Source of the DNA: Rhodococcus rhodochrous
GTDB taxonomy: Bacteria; Actinomycetota; Actinomycetes; Mycobacteriales; Mycobacteriaceae
Direction of reading: 5' to 3'
Assembly: GCF_900187265.1 (NCBI RefSeq)
Contig: NZ_LT906450.1
Location: 2,409,444-2,473,443 of the forward strand
DNA: 64,000 nucleotides
Part shown: in pieces, positions 50,115 to 59,015 of the stretch
Layout: the number at the start of each line of letters is the position of its first letter
Position numbering within the stretch: position 1 is the stretch's first letter
Translations under genes and position numbers: made by a program
Notes under the pieces: model-generated
What the model saw: the letters and a program-made list of their open reading frames with translations, nothing else
What the model was told of the DNA's origin: nothing
Database searches by the model: none

Positions 50115-51371
50115 TCACCCCCGGATCGTAGAGGGACTCCCGACAGTCGCTCGATCAGGGTCGCCCTCCCCGGACACAGCACGTCGAGGTCGCGGAGGCA
50201 GGCTCTTCCGGCCGAAGGCGAGGGCGCCCAGGCCGAGTGCGGTCGCGCCCGCCGCCGCGGCGAAGGGCACGGACGGAGCGGTGGCCTCCCCGAGCCATCC
50301 GGCGAGCCACGGCGCGCAGGCGCCCCCGCCGAAGCGGACGAAACTGTAGCTCGCCGCAGCTGTGGCGCCGTCCACAGGGGAGACGTGCATGCCGATCTCG
50401 GTCACCAGTGCGTTGAGCACACCGACGAACAGCCCGGAAACGACGATGCAGACCGTCACGACAGCTCTGTTCTCGGTGAAGACCGCGATGAGCGCGATCG
50501 TCGTCGCGAACAGGGCCAGTGCCGCTGCAACGGTCGGCACGGCACCGACGGAACCCCGCAGACGGGGTGCGGCCACGACCGACGCGAAGACCAGACAGAC
50601 ACCCCAGCCGGAGAACACGAAACCCGTTTGCGCGGGCGAGAACCCGAGCACGAACGGTGCGTAGGAGAACACCGTGAAGAGACCGAGATGGTAGAGCAGC
50701 GACACCGCCGCGACCGAGAACAGACCCCGGTGGGTGAGGGCTCGGAACGGCGCGACGAGCGAAGTCGGTTCGGCGGCACGCGGGGTACGGGGAAGTACGA
50801 CCGCCAGAAGGGCGAAGGACAGTGTGACCAGAAGTGCGGATCCGAGAAAGGCGGCCCGCCACGAGATCTGCCCGAGGAGACCGCCGACGAGCGGACCGGT
50901 GGCGATGCCGGCCCCTACCGCGGCCTCGTAGTAGGTGATCGCACGTGACCGCCGTCCCGGCATCGCGGCCACGATCGCGGCCAGGGCCGTCGCGACGAAC
51001 AGCGCGTTGCCGAGTCCCCAGCCCGCGCGGAAACCGATGATCGGTCCCAGCGCCCACGATGCACTCGACCCCACCGCGGCCACCGCGATCAGTGCCAGGC
51101 CGATCAGGAGAGTGGCGCGCACCCCCGTGCGGCTCGAGATCCAGCCGGTGACCACCATCGCCAGACCCATCACCGCCATGTAGCTGGTGAACAGCAGGGA
51201 GACCTGAGCGGGGGATCCTCCCAGTTCGTCGGCCAGGGACGGAAGGATCGGACTCACGACACCGATGCCCATGAAGACACCGACGGTGGCGAACGAGATC
51301 GCCCACGCCGCGCGGGGGAGCGCGATGCGTGGGCGTGTACGTTTCGGATCGGACGCAGCTTTCGGCGACAC
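50115..51371 (-). CDS. MFS transporter
   Basis: This is a 418-residue, 12-helix major facilitator. It has FATVGVFMGIGVVSPILPSLADELGGSPAQVSLLFTSYMAVMGLAMVVTGWISSRTGVRATLLIGLAL and motif A-like GRRSRAITYYEAAVGAGIATGPLVGGLLG, typical of drug/metabolite antiporters. The start is uncertain; GTG at 51371 gives a short polar lead before helix 1, with GGAG close upstream, and avoids overlap with gntR. It could import or export a pathway compound. Confidence 0.85.
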   Translation of the reverse strand: MSPKAASDPKRTRPRIALPRAAWAISFATVGVFMGIGVVSPILPSLADELGGSPAQVSLLFTSYMAVMGLAMVVTGWISSRTGVRATLLIGLALIAVAAVGSSASWALGPIIGFRAGWGLGNALFVATALAAIVAAMPGRRSRAITYYEAAVGAGIATGPLVGGLLGQISWRAAFLGSALLVTLSFALLAVVLPRTPRAAEPTSLVAPFRALTHRGLFSVAAVSLLYHLGLFTVFSYAPFVLGFSPAQTGFVFSGWGVCLVFASVVAAPRLRGSVGAVPTVAAALALFATTIALIAVFTENRAVVTVCIVVSGLFVGVLNALVTEIGMHVSPVDGATAAASYSFVRFGGGACAPWLAGWLGEATAPSVPFAAAAGATALGLGALAFGRKSLPPRPRRAVSGEGDPDRATVGSPSTIRG

Positions 51372-51501
51372 ACGGACTCCGGTTCGATACGGCGACCTGC
51401 GTCGACGATCCGTCGGGCACGCAGGCACGCCGGGCCGTGGTTGATCGATGTTCAGGTCGCGGGCGGATGCCCGGATGCAGGTCGTCGCCGAGAGGGAGGG
51501 C

Positions 51502-52290
51502 TCAGCGCCAGTCCACGCGTTCGTCCAGCATCCGGGGGTTGAGGGCGGAGAGGCGATCGATGACCTCACGCATGTGTTCGCGGGCCAGGCGGCGGGCGCG
51601 TTCCGGTTCGCCGGCGGCGATGGCATTGTGGATCGCCTGGTGCGGCCCTTCGAATCCCTCGCGTTCCTCGTCGTCCCAGACGTCGGGGTGCGCCTCGAGC
51701 ATGCGGAAGGTGTAGATGTGCGCGAGCGCCGATCCGGTGAGGGTGAGCACGTAGTTGCCGGACATCTCCCGCAGTGTCTGGTGGAACCCGACCGCGGTGT
51801 CGACGACCTCGTCGTCGGTCATCTCCGGCACGATCTGTTTCCCGGCCAGGGCATCGAGATCGACGTCCTCGCCGGCAGCGACCCGGTCGGCGAGCATCGC
51901 GGCTGCGAGCCCCTCCATCTCCAGTGCGGCCTCGGCGACCTCCCGGAATCGAACGCCTTTGGCCTGCAGGTACATCGACAGTGTGTCGCCGAATTCGCTC
52001 CCCGTGGGTTCGGAGACGATGGGGCCACCGCCGAGGCCTTGCCGGACCGTCACCAGGCCCTGGGCCTCGAGCAGTCGCAGCCCTTCGCGGACGGAGGCGC
52101 GGCCGACGCCGAAGCGGCGAGCCATCTCGGACTCGGCTTCGAGGGCCGAACCGGGAGCGAGCTGCCGGTCGGCGATCTCCTTGGCGACCATGCGTGCCAC
52201 TGTGCGCGAAACCTTCTCGGTGCGAGTCATGGCTACCGCGCGTCGTCGCGCGGCGGTGTCCGACTGCGAGCTCGTGAAGTTGCGGGTCAT
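51502..52290 (-). CDS. GntR/FadR-family transcriptional regulator
   Basis: This is a 262-residue FadR-subfamily regulator. The winged HTH (VSRTVARMVAKEIADRQLAPGSALEAESEMARRFGVGRASVREGLRLLEAQGLVTVRQGLGGGPIV) is followed by an all-helical FCD ligand domain with a likely metal site (FHQTLREMSGN, ARRLAREHMREV). Ligands of this class are often organic acids or acyl-CoAs. It is divergent from an SDR gene and is the only obvious regulator inside the catabolic locus. Confidence 0.9.
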   Translation of the reverse strand: MTRNFTSSQSDTAARRRAVAMTRTEKVSRTVARMVAKEIADRQLAPGSALEAESEMARRFGVGRASVREGLRLLEAQGLVTVRQGLGGGPIVSEPTGSEFGDTLSMYLQAKGVRFREVAEAALEMEGLAAAMLADRVAAGEDVDLDALAGKQIVPEMTDDEVVDTAVGFHQTLREMSGNYVLTLTGSALAHIYTFRMLEAHPDVWDDEEREGFEGPHQAIHNAIAAGEPERARRLAREHMREVIDRLSALNPRMLDERVDWR

Positions 52291-52431
52291 GGTGTCCTCG
52301 TCGTCTCTGCAGGGGCCCGCACTCGTCCGAGCGGGGGTGAGCGTGCGGCCGAGTATAGGGAGGAAGCCCGGTGCTGAGGGCTACCCGGAAATATATGTAT
52401 GTTTCGGTTAGTTGATGTTATACCACTCTCT

Positions 52432-53238
52432 ATGACCCAGAACACACGTATACCCCGAGATTCTGCGAACTACACCGGCGCGGGCTCTCTCGCCGGGCAA
52501 CACGTCCTCGTGACCGGAGGGAGCGAGGGCATCGGCTACGGCATCGCCGAGCGCCTGCTCGATGCCGGAGCGACGGTCTCCCTCGCGGCACGTCGGCTCG
52601 AAGTGCTCGACGCGGCGGTCGAGAGACTGCAGATGCGGTGCAAGGCTGCGGACCGGGTCTCCGGCGTCGTCGCGGACATCAGCGACGCGGACTCCATCGC
52701 CGCGATGTTCGAGACCGCGGAGGACCGGAACGGGCCGCTCAACGTACTCGTCGCCAATGCCGGGAGCGGGAGTGTGGTGCCCTTCCTCGAACTGACGCCG
52801 CGGCAATGGCAGGACTGCATCGATCTGAACCTGACGGGGACGTTCCTCTGTGTGCAGGCGGCGGCGCGATCCATGGTCGAGCGCACGGACGAGAACCGGT
52901 CCATCGTCGTCGTCTCCTCGATCCGCGCACTCGGTGCCCGGCCCTCGCTCGTTCCCTACGGCACCTCGAAGGCGGGCCTGAACCAGCTGGTCCGCCTCGC
53001 GGCCTACGAGCTCGCGCCCACGGGGGTGCGCGTCAATGCGCTGTCTCCCGGCATCACTGCGACCCCGCTCGCCCAGGACCGCAACAACCTGTTCGACGAG
53101 CGCGCCGCGACGGTCCCCATGGGTCGGGCCGGCACCCCGGCGGACATGGCCGCTGCCGCACTGTATCTCGCGAGTCCGGATTCGGCGTTCGTCACCGGCA
53201 CGAACCTCGTGGTGGACGGGGGTGAGTCGCTCTACTGA
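52432..53238 (+). CDS. Short-chain dehydrogenase/reductase
   Basis: This is a 268-residue SDR with TGGSEGIGYGIAERL, NAGSG, Ser in VVSSIRA and catalytic YGTSK; the C-terminus is LVVDGGESLY. An Arg-Arg after beta-2 (AARRLEV) favours NADP. The ATG at 52432 is preferred over a TTG/ATG opening 11 codons upstream within the AT-rich promoter. That promoter (52390-52430, including GTTGATGTTATACC) is shared with the divergent gntR. Confidence 0.88.
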   Translation: MTQNTRIPRDSANYTGAGSLAGQHVLVTGGSEGIGYGIAERLLDAGATVSLAARRLEVLDAAVERLQMRCKAADRVSGVVADISDADSIAAMFETAEDRNGPLNVLVANAGSGSVVPFLELTPRQWQDCIDLNLTGTFLCVQAAARSMVERTDENRSIVVVSSIRALGARPSLVPYGTSKAGLNQLVRLAAYELAPTGVRVNALSPGITATPLAQDRNNLFDERAATVPMGRAGTPADMAAAALYLASPDSAFVTGTNLVVDGGESLY

Positions 53239-53277
53239 CCCGCCCTGCGTGGCGTCGCCTCGCGACCTCCCGAAAAA

Positions 53278-53311
53278 TTGTGATGTACAACGCACAAAAC
53301 ATTGCTATAGT
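53278..53311 (+). promoter_or_regulatory. Promoter/operator upstream of the CaiB-CoA-transferase operon
   Basis: An AT-rich stretch contains TTGT-GATGT-ACAA (53278-53290), overlapping TTGTG(N10)CACAA, and ATTGCTATAGT (53301-53311) with TATAGT as a -10 candidate. The ATTGCTAT(A/G)GT box repeats that at 36145. The palindrome resembles, on the opposite strand, GTGTGCATCACAC at 36154 (10 of 13 bases). A common regulator is possible. Confidence 0.5.
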
Positions 53312-53442
53312 TACGGTGTTTTCAGCTCGCGTTCGAGCTTCCGCCGAATCCCCCGACCCGCATCTCACGGAGTCGCTCGGCGCTCACTTCCCATGCTGTG
53401 CGCGGCCTCTCGTGGCCGTGAGACGACGAAGGAGAACACTCG

Positions 53443-54660
53443 ATGACCACGGTGATGAACGGGATCAAGGTCGTAGAGGTGGCGCTGTACGCGTTCGTCC
53501 CCTCGGCGGCCGCGATCCTCTCCGACTGGGGAGCCGACGTCGTCAAGATCGAGCACTCGGATTTCGGCGACCCCACTCGATCCACCGCAGCCTGGGGTGT
53601 CCCCGCCCAGGTCGACGGCCTCGCGAGCCTGTTCGAGATCAACAACCGCGGAAAGCGCGCTGTCGCACTGGACATCGCCCACCCCGAGGGGCGTGAGGTG
53701 CTCATGAAGCTCGTCGAATCCGCCGACGTCTTCATGACGAACTTCCTGCCCGACGCGCGCGCCAAGCTGGGTATCGACGTAGACGACATCTTCGCGCGCA
53801 ATCCGCGGATCGTGTACGCCCGCGGCACCGCTCAAGGTGTGGCCGGCCCGGACAGCGACAAGGGCGGTTTCGACGGCATCACCTACTGGGCGCGCTCGGG
53901 TGCGGCCGGATCCATCGCCCCGGACGATCTGGACTGGCCTGCCAACATGCCCGGTCCGGCCTTCGGCGACTCCCAGAGCGGCATGGCCCTGGCCGGCGGC
54001 ATCGCGGCGGGTCTGCTCCACCGCGAACGCACCGGTGAGGGCATCGTCGTCGACACGTCGCTGTTCTCGGTCGGCGCCTGGGCGATGCAGGCGACCATCG
54101 CGGGTTGCCAGATGATCGGTGCCGACGAACTGCCGTACCCCGACCGCTACAACCCGGTCAATCCCGTCTCGAACATCTACCGCACCAGCGACGGGCGCTA
54201 CATCCATCTCGCGCTGCTGCAGAGTCAGAAGTTCTGGCCCGGCCTCTGCGAGGCGATCGGCCTGTCCCACCTGATCGACGACCCGCGGTTCGCGACGTTC
54301 GAGGACCGCGCCCGCAATTCCCGTGAGTGTACGGCGATCCTGACGGAGATCTTCGAGCAGCGCACCCTTGCGGAGTGGACCGACATCCTGGGCAAGCAGG
54401 AAGGGCAATGGGACGTCTTCCGCAAGCCGATCGACGTGCTGTCCGATCCGCAGGCCCTGGCCAACGGCTTCGTCCGCACCGTCGAATACGAGGACGGGCG
54501 GACCCTGGACATGGTGACGGCACCGACCTCCTTCGGCGGGGAGGCCCCGACACTGACGCGAGCCCCGCACCACGGCGAGCATACCGACGAGGTGCTGCTC
54601 GAGCACGGTCTGGATTGGGACCGCATCGTCGAACTCAAGATCTCCGGCGCGATCAAGTAA
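53443..54660 (+). CDS. CaiB/BaiF family (class III) CoA-transferase
   Basis: This is a 405-residue family III CoA-transferase that swaps CoA between carboxylates. It has [44 protein letters not shown], a catalytic Asp204 in [10 protein letters not shown], and a C-terminal [18 protein letters not shown]. It starts the second plus-strand operon of the locus (to 63.1 kb). It may move CoA from an end product to incoming substrate, complementing the synthetase at 36263. A racemase role is the other family option. Confidence 0.92.
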   Translation: MTTVMNGIKVVEVALYAFVPSAAAILSDWGADVVKIEHSDFGDPTRSTAAWGVPAQVDGLASLFEINNRGKRAVALDIAHPEGREVLMKLVESADVFMTNFLPDARAKLGIDVDDIFARNPRIVYARGTAQGVAGPDSDKGGFDGITYWARSGAAGSIAPDDLDWPANMPGPAFGDSQSGMALAGGIAAGLLHRERTGEGIVVDTSLFSVGAWAMQATIAGCQMIGADELPYPDRYNPVNPVSNIYRTSDGRYIHLALLQSQKFWPGLCEAIGLSHLIDDPRFATFEDRARNSRECTAILTEIFEQRTLAEWTDILGKQEGQWDVFRKPIDVLSDPQALANGFVRTVEYEDGRTLDMVTAPTSFGGEAPTLTRAPHHGEHTDEVLLEHGLDWDRIVELKISGAIK

Positions 54661-54773
54661 CCCCTTCCGGGCGATCACAGAATCTTTCCCGGCTGCGACC
54701 GGACGTCGCCGCCCTTCCAGCGCACGTGCGCACCCGAATTTCCACTTCCCGATCTCCACAAGGAGGAGTTCTC

Positions 54774-55943
54774 GTGTACGACCTTCGCGATATCAAGATC
54801 ATCGATACCGACACCCATGTCGTCGAACCGCCGGACCTGTGGACGTCCCGGATGTCGAAGAAGTGGGGCGATCTCGTTCCCCACGTGCGGTGGGACGAAC
54901 AGCGTGGCGACGAGGCGTGGTTCGTCTCCGGTACCCGCATGAGCGCCGTCGGTGCGCCCGCGATGGCCGGCTGGCACGAGTACCCGCCGAGCTGCCCGCC
55001 GCGCTTCGCCGACACCGATCCGCGTTCGTGGGATCCCGCCAAGCGTCTGGCGCTGATGGACGATTACGGCATCCACGCACAGATCCTGTACCCGAACGTC
55101 GCGGTCTTCAGTCAGAAGACGCTGCAGTCCAACGGATCCAACGATCTGCAGCTCGAGTGTGTCCGTGCCTACAACGACTACCTCACCGAGTGGGCCCAGT
55201 TCGCACCCGGCCGCTACGTCCCGGTGGGCATCCTGCCCTTCTGGGACATGGAGGCGACCATCGCCGAGGTCGAGCGGGTCGCGGCTGCCGGGCACAAGGG
55301 CCTGGTGTTCACGCAGAACCCGGCCGCATTCGGATTGCCGGTACTGACCGACCCGTACTGGGACCGGCTGTGGGCGTCCGCGCAGGAGAAGAAGCTGCCG
55401 ATCAACTTCCACATCGCCTCCGGCGAGGTCGATCTGAGCGGCTTCGGGCACGAGAGCAACGGTGTGGCGGCCAACTACGGCATGATGGGCATCTCGTTCT
55501 TCATGGACAACGCCCGCACGATCTCGCAGCTCATCTTCGGCGGCATCTGCGACCGGTTCCCCGAATTGAAGTTCGTCTCCGTGGAGTCGGGCATCGGCTG
55601 GATGCCGTTCGCGCTCGAGGGCATGGACTGGCAGTGGCGGAACAGCGGCGTGCACAAGGAGCACCCGAACTACGAGCTTCTGCCCAGCGAGTACTTCAAG
55701 CGGCAGATCTACGGCTGCTTCTGGTTCGAGCAGGATTCGGCGCGCAGCGCGATCGAGCAGCTCGGTGCCGACAACGTGCTCTACGAGACGGACTACCCGC
55801 ACCCGACCTCGATGTCCCCGGGGCCGGCGAGCGATGCCGTGCGGCCGGACGACTACCTGCGTCGCAACTTCGCGCATCTCTCCGAGGCGGACGCGCGAAA
55901 GATCCTGCACGACAACGCTGCGGCGCTCTACAACCTGGACTGA
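54774..55943 (+). CDS. Amidohydrolase-family metal enzyme (PF04909 type)
   Basis: This is a 389-residue TIM-barrel metal hydrolase/decarboxylase. Metal-site motifs are DTDTHVVEP at the N-terminus, INFHIASGE in the middle, VSVESGIGWMP and YETDYPHPTS near the end. AGGAGGAG lies 8 bases before the GTG at 54774. Members include decarboxylases and ring-opening C-C hydrolases, and they are frequent in actinobacterial catabolic clusters. A hydrolytic or decarboxylating step on a CoA intermediate is plausible but unproven. Confidence 0.88.
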   Translation: MYDLRDIKIIDTDTHVVEPPDLWTSRMSKKWGDLVPHVRWDEQRGDEAWFVSGTRMSAVGAPAMAGWHEYPPSCPPRFADTDPRSWDPAKRLALMDDYGIHAQILYPNVAVFSQKTLQSNGSNDLQLECVRAYNDYLTEWAQFAPGRYVPVGILPFWDMEATIAEVERVAAAGHKGLVFTQNPAAFGLPVLTDPYWDRLWASAQEKKLPINFHIASGEVDLSGFGHESNGVAANYGMMGISFFMDNARTISQLIFGGICDRFPELKFVSVESGIGWMPFALEGMDWQWRNSGVHKEHPNYELLPSEYFKRQIYGCFWFEQDSARSAIEQLGADNVLYETDYPHPTSMSPGPASDAVRPDDYLRRNFAHLSEADARKILHDNAAALYNLD

Positions 55944-56187
55944 CGTCCTCGAGTCCCAGGTGCCGGCCCGTGCCCTCCAGGGGCGGGCCGGCACCGGCGG
56001 TTCGCAGCCGGTTCCCGGTCCTCGGCGGGGTGACACGCATCTCTCGCATCACTGGACTGTGACTTAAATCTCCGTTAATATGCGTATGTTCCTAATGGAT
56101 GCCGAGCGGGTAGCTTCTGCCACCGGCCGCGGACCGACCAACAGCCCGATCGCCCCACACGGGACGATCTCAGCCAGTGGAGTATTC

Positions 56188-57441
56188 ATGTCCCTCTCGG
56201 AATTCGAGACCCGCGCCCGCACCTGGGTGACCGACACCCTGGCCCGACTGGCGTTCACCGTCCGCGACGACGAGTACGACGTCTCGGTCTTCCACGATCT
56301 CCCCGAAGACGAGGAGCGGGCGCTCCTCGACCGCCACCGCACCTGGCAGCGCGAGAAGTTCGACGCCGGCTACGGTGCGCTCGGATGGCCGATCGAATAC
56401 GGCGGCACGGAGACCGGAACCGAGGTTGCGGAAGCCTTCGCGCGCATCGAGAACGAACTGTGCCCGCTCCCGCCGCACGAGCTCGTCTCGGTCACCCTGC
56501 ACCTCATCGCCCCCACCATCAGGCTCCTCGGTACCGACGAACAGAAGCAGCAGTTCCTGCCGAAGATGCTTCGTGGTGAACTTCTTGCGTGCCAACTGTT
56601 CTCCGAGCCCGACGCCGGCTCCGACCTCGCGAATCTCGGAACACGCGCGGTGCGGGACGGCGACGACTGGATCGTCTCGGGGCAGAAGGTCTGGACGTCG
56701 GGCGCGCAGTTCGCCGAATGGGGCGAACTCATCGCCCGCACCGATCCCGACCAGCCCAAGCACCAGGGCATGACCGCCTTCCTGATTCCTCTCGACGCTC
56801 CCGGTGTCGAGATCCGCCCGATCCGGCAGATGTCCGGGGGCAGCAGCTTCAACGAGGTCTTCCTCGACCGGGTCCGCATCCCCGACAGCCTCCGTCTCGG
56901 GGAGGTGGGCAAGGGGTGGTCCGTCGCCCTGACCACACTTGCCTTCGAACGCGAAGGCGGGTCCAACACCGCCAATGTCGGCGGGCAGTTCGATCAGCTC
57001 GTGGCCACGGCCCGGCGCCTCGGGCGCGACGAGGACCCGCGTGTGCGTGAGCAACTGGCCCGGGTGTACCTGCGCCAGCAACTCGCCGCGGTGGACCTGC
57101 TGCGGGACCGCCAGGCTCGCGACGGCGGAGCGGCGCCCTCGGCGATCGGATCCGTCCGCAAGATCCAATGGGTCGACAAGCTCGCCGCGGTCTCCGCTGC
57201 GGCACGAACCGTGCTGGGGCGTAACCTCATCGCGGACACCGGCATTCCCGGTACCTACGAATGGAATGCGCACGTTCTCGGCGCCCCCGGTTACAGCATC
57301 GCCGGCGGGTCGGATCAGATCCAGCGCAACATCGTCGCGGAACGACTTCTCGGGCTCCCCGCGGAGGCTCGTGCGGACCGTGGCCTGACCTGGCGCGAAG
57401 CGCGTAATCGCGTCCACGGTCGGGTCGTCTCCGGAAGCTGA
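56188..57441 (+). CDS. Acyl-CoA dehydrogenase
   Basis: This is a 417-residue acyl-CoA dehydrogenase of the actinobacterial FadE17/FadE-like class. It has LFSEPDAGSDLANLGTRAVRDGDDWIVSGQKVWTSGAQFAEWGELIARTDP, MSGGSSFNEVFLDRVRIPDSLRLGEVGKGWSVALTTLAFER and IAGGSDQIQRNIVAERLLGLP. Such proteins often act as alpha2beta2 heterotetramers with a second subunit; the gene at 59016 may be that partner, as in steroid catabolism. The ATG at 56188 has AGTGGAG upstream. Confidence 0.92.
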   Translation: MSLSEFETRARTWVTDTLARLAFTVRDDEYDVSVFHDLPEDEERALLDRHRTWQREKFDAGYGALGWPIEYGGTETGTEVAEAFARIENELCPLPPHELVSVTLHLIAPTIRLLGTDEQKQQFLPKMLRGELLACQLFSEPDAGSDLANLGTRAVRDGDDWIVSGQKVWTSGAQFAEWGELIARTDPDQPKHQGMTAFLIPLDAPGVEIRPIRQMSGGSSFNEVFLDRVRIPDSLRLGEVGKGWSVALTTLAFEREGGSNTANVGGQFDQLVATARRLGRDEDPRVREQLARVYLRQQLAAVDLLRDRQARDGGAAPSAIGSVRKIQWVDKLAAVSAAARTVLGRNLIADTGIPGTYEWNAHVLGAPGYSIAGGSDQIQRNIVAERLLGLPAEARADRGLTWREARNRVHGRVVSGS

Positions 57442-57523
57442 GCATCCCGGCCGTCCCACCGCATCGCCCTTGTGCCTCCCGGCGCACGGTCGCTCGACTC
57501 TTCAGAAAATCGAAAGGTCTGCC

Positions 57524-58585
57524 ATGAGATTTCCGTCGCTTCGTCGCTCGATTGCCGGAATCGGCATCGCCGCAGTGACGTTCGCTGCTGCTGCGTGCGG
57601 GTCCGGTACCACGGAGGTGTCCGCGGAGGATCTCGGTCCGGCCGGCGACAGCGCCTGGGAGGAGCTGGTCGAGGCCGCGAAGCAGGAAGGCTCGGTCACC
57701 TATTTCACCGGGCAACCGACGGACAACCTCCAGGAAGTCGCGGCCCGATTCGAGTCGGTGTACGGCATCGGGGTGGAGATCGTCCGCGACAACGACGCCA
57801 ACCTCCAGACCAAGCTGGCGGCGGAGGCGGAAACCGGTCGCCACACGGCCGATGTCATCGCCACCGCTTCCCAGCCCTGGGTGGACACACGGCTGACCGA
57901 GGACTACTTCGTCCCGGTCACCGGCCCCGCCTTCGACGCCTCCGAGTTCGACCGCGAGAAGTTCCTGCGGGACGACGACCGGATCTTCCTCTCGTCGGCT
58001 GCGGTGCTCACCTACGGCTGGAACACCGGCCGGGTCCCGGACGGCATCGACGGATACGAGGACCTGCTCGATCCCTCCCTCGCGGACGGGAAGATCGGTG
58101 TGATGCTTCCGGTGTCCTCGGCCATCGTGGACTTCTACGACTTCCTGGGAGACACGGTCTCACCCGACTACGTCGAGAAGCTCGCCGGGCAGAAGCCCCG
58201 CACCTACCCGGGCGCCCAGGCGATGGCCCAGGCACTGACCTCCGGTGAGATCGCCGCGGCCCTCTACACCATGCCGCTCACCGCGGAGAAGGAAGCCGGT
58301 GCTCCGGTCGACTCCGGTCTGCCCTCGCCGGTCTTCGGTGCCCCCTTCCTCACAGGGGTCCCGGCGACCGCACCGCACCCCAACGCCGCACAGTTGTTCG
58401 CAAACTTCCTGGTGACCAAGGCCGGCCAGGAGGCCGTCGCCGACCGCGCCGGCTCCGTGCTGCCCGACATCTCCACGGCGGCGACATCCGCGGACGACAT
58501 CTGGGTCAACAGCCGGATCGTCACCGCCGACGACACCGAGGCCTTCCGCGCCGAGTTCGCCCAGCTGTTCGGCTCCAGCCAGTAG
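57524..58585 (+). CDS. ABC importer substrate-binding lipoprotein (transporter-linked copy)
   Basis: This is a 353-residue solute-binding lipoprotein: signal with lipobox AAAC-GSGT, then AWEELVEAAKQEGSVTYFTGQPTDNLQEVAARFESVYGIGVEIVRDNDANLQTK, LTYGWNTGRVPDG and HPNAAQLFANFLVTKAGQEA. It is paralogous with the protein at 39750-40844 along its full length. It is 1.6 kb upstream of the ATPase and permease genes. It lacks an obvious Tyr-Tyr iron site, so an organic anion from the local pathway is a more likely ligand than iron. Confidence 0.9.
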   Translation: MRFPSLRRSIAGIGIAAVTFAAAACGSGTTEVSAEDLGPAGDSAWEELVEAAKQEGSVTYFTGQPTDNLQEVAARFESVYGIGVEIVRDNDANLQTKLAAEAETGRHTADVIATASQPWVDTRLTEDYFVPVTGPAFDASEFDREKFLRDDDRIFLSSAAVLTYGWNTGRVPDGIDGYEDLLDPSLADGKIGVMLPVSSAIVDFYDFLGDTVSPDYVEKLAGQKPRTYPGAQAMAQALTSGEIAAALYTMPLTAEKEAGAPVDSGLPSPVFGAPFLTGVPATAPHPNAAQLFANFLVTKAGQEAVADRAGSVLPDISTAATSADDIWVNSRIVTADDTEAFRAEFAQLFGSSQ

Positions 58586-58672
58586 AACCCACCGCCGCCG
58601 GCAGTGCCGCGTCCGGCACCCGGCGAGCCCTCCGGAGACCCGGATCGGTCCCGGACACGAGAGGAAAGAAAC

Positions 58673-58957
58673 ATGAAGGTCGGAGAACGTCTCAAGAGCC
58701 CCGTGTGCGGTGCCGAAGTCGTGGTCGTCCGAGTCGACGATGCGGTGACCGGACCTCTGTTGTGCGGGGGAGAGCCGATGTCCGCCGATGCCGCACCGGC
58801 TTCCGACGCGGCCGCAGGCCAGGGTCTTCTCATCGGCAAGCGATACGAGGGTGGGGGAGTCGAGGTGCTGTGCGTACGTCCCGGCACCGGACCCCTCGCG
58901 ATCGGCGACGCGGTTCTCGCCGAGAAGCAGGCCCGGCCCCTTCCGTCCTCGGATTGA
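58673..58957 (+). CDS. Small Cys-containing protein of unknown function
   Basis: This is a 94-residue protein starting MKVGERLKSPVCGAEVVVVRVDDAV and containing LLCGGEPM, so a Cys-x(18)-Cys arrangement that could bind a metal, then an Ala/Gly-rich second half. GAGAGGAAAG lies just before the ATG. It sits between the binding protein and an acyl-CoA dehydrogenase in the same direction. I do not recognise a characterised homologue. The CG-x-E-V-V-V and CGG-x-PM pieces recall small desulforedoxin-like proteins, but this is weak. Confidence 0.7.
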   Translation: MKVGERLKSPVCGAEVVVVRVDDAVTGPLLCGGEPMSADAAPASDAAAGQGLLIGKRYEGGGVEVLCVRPGTGPLAIGDAVLAEKQARPLPSSD

Positions 58958-59015
58958 GCAGATCCAGACGCCGGCAGCAGCTCCCACGGCCGGCATCCCC
59001 AGGAAAGGCGACACC

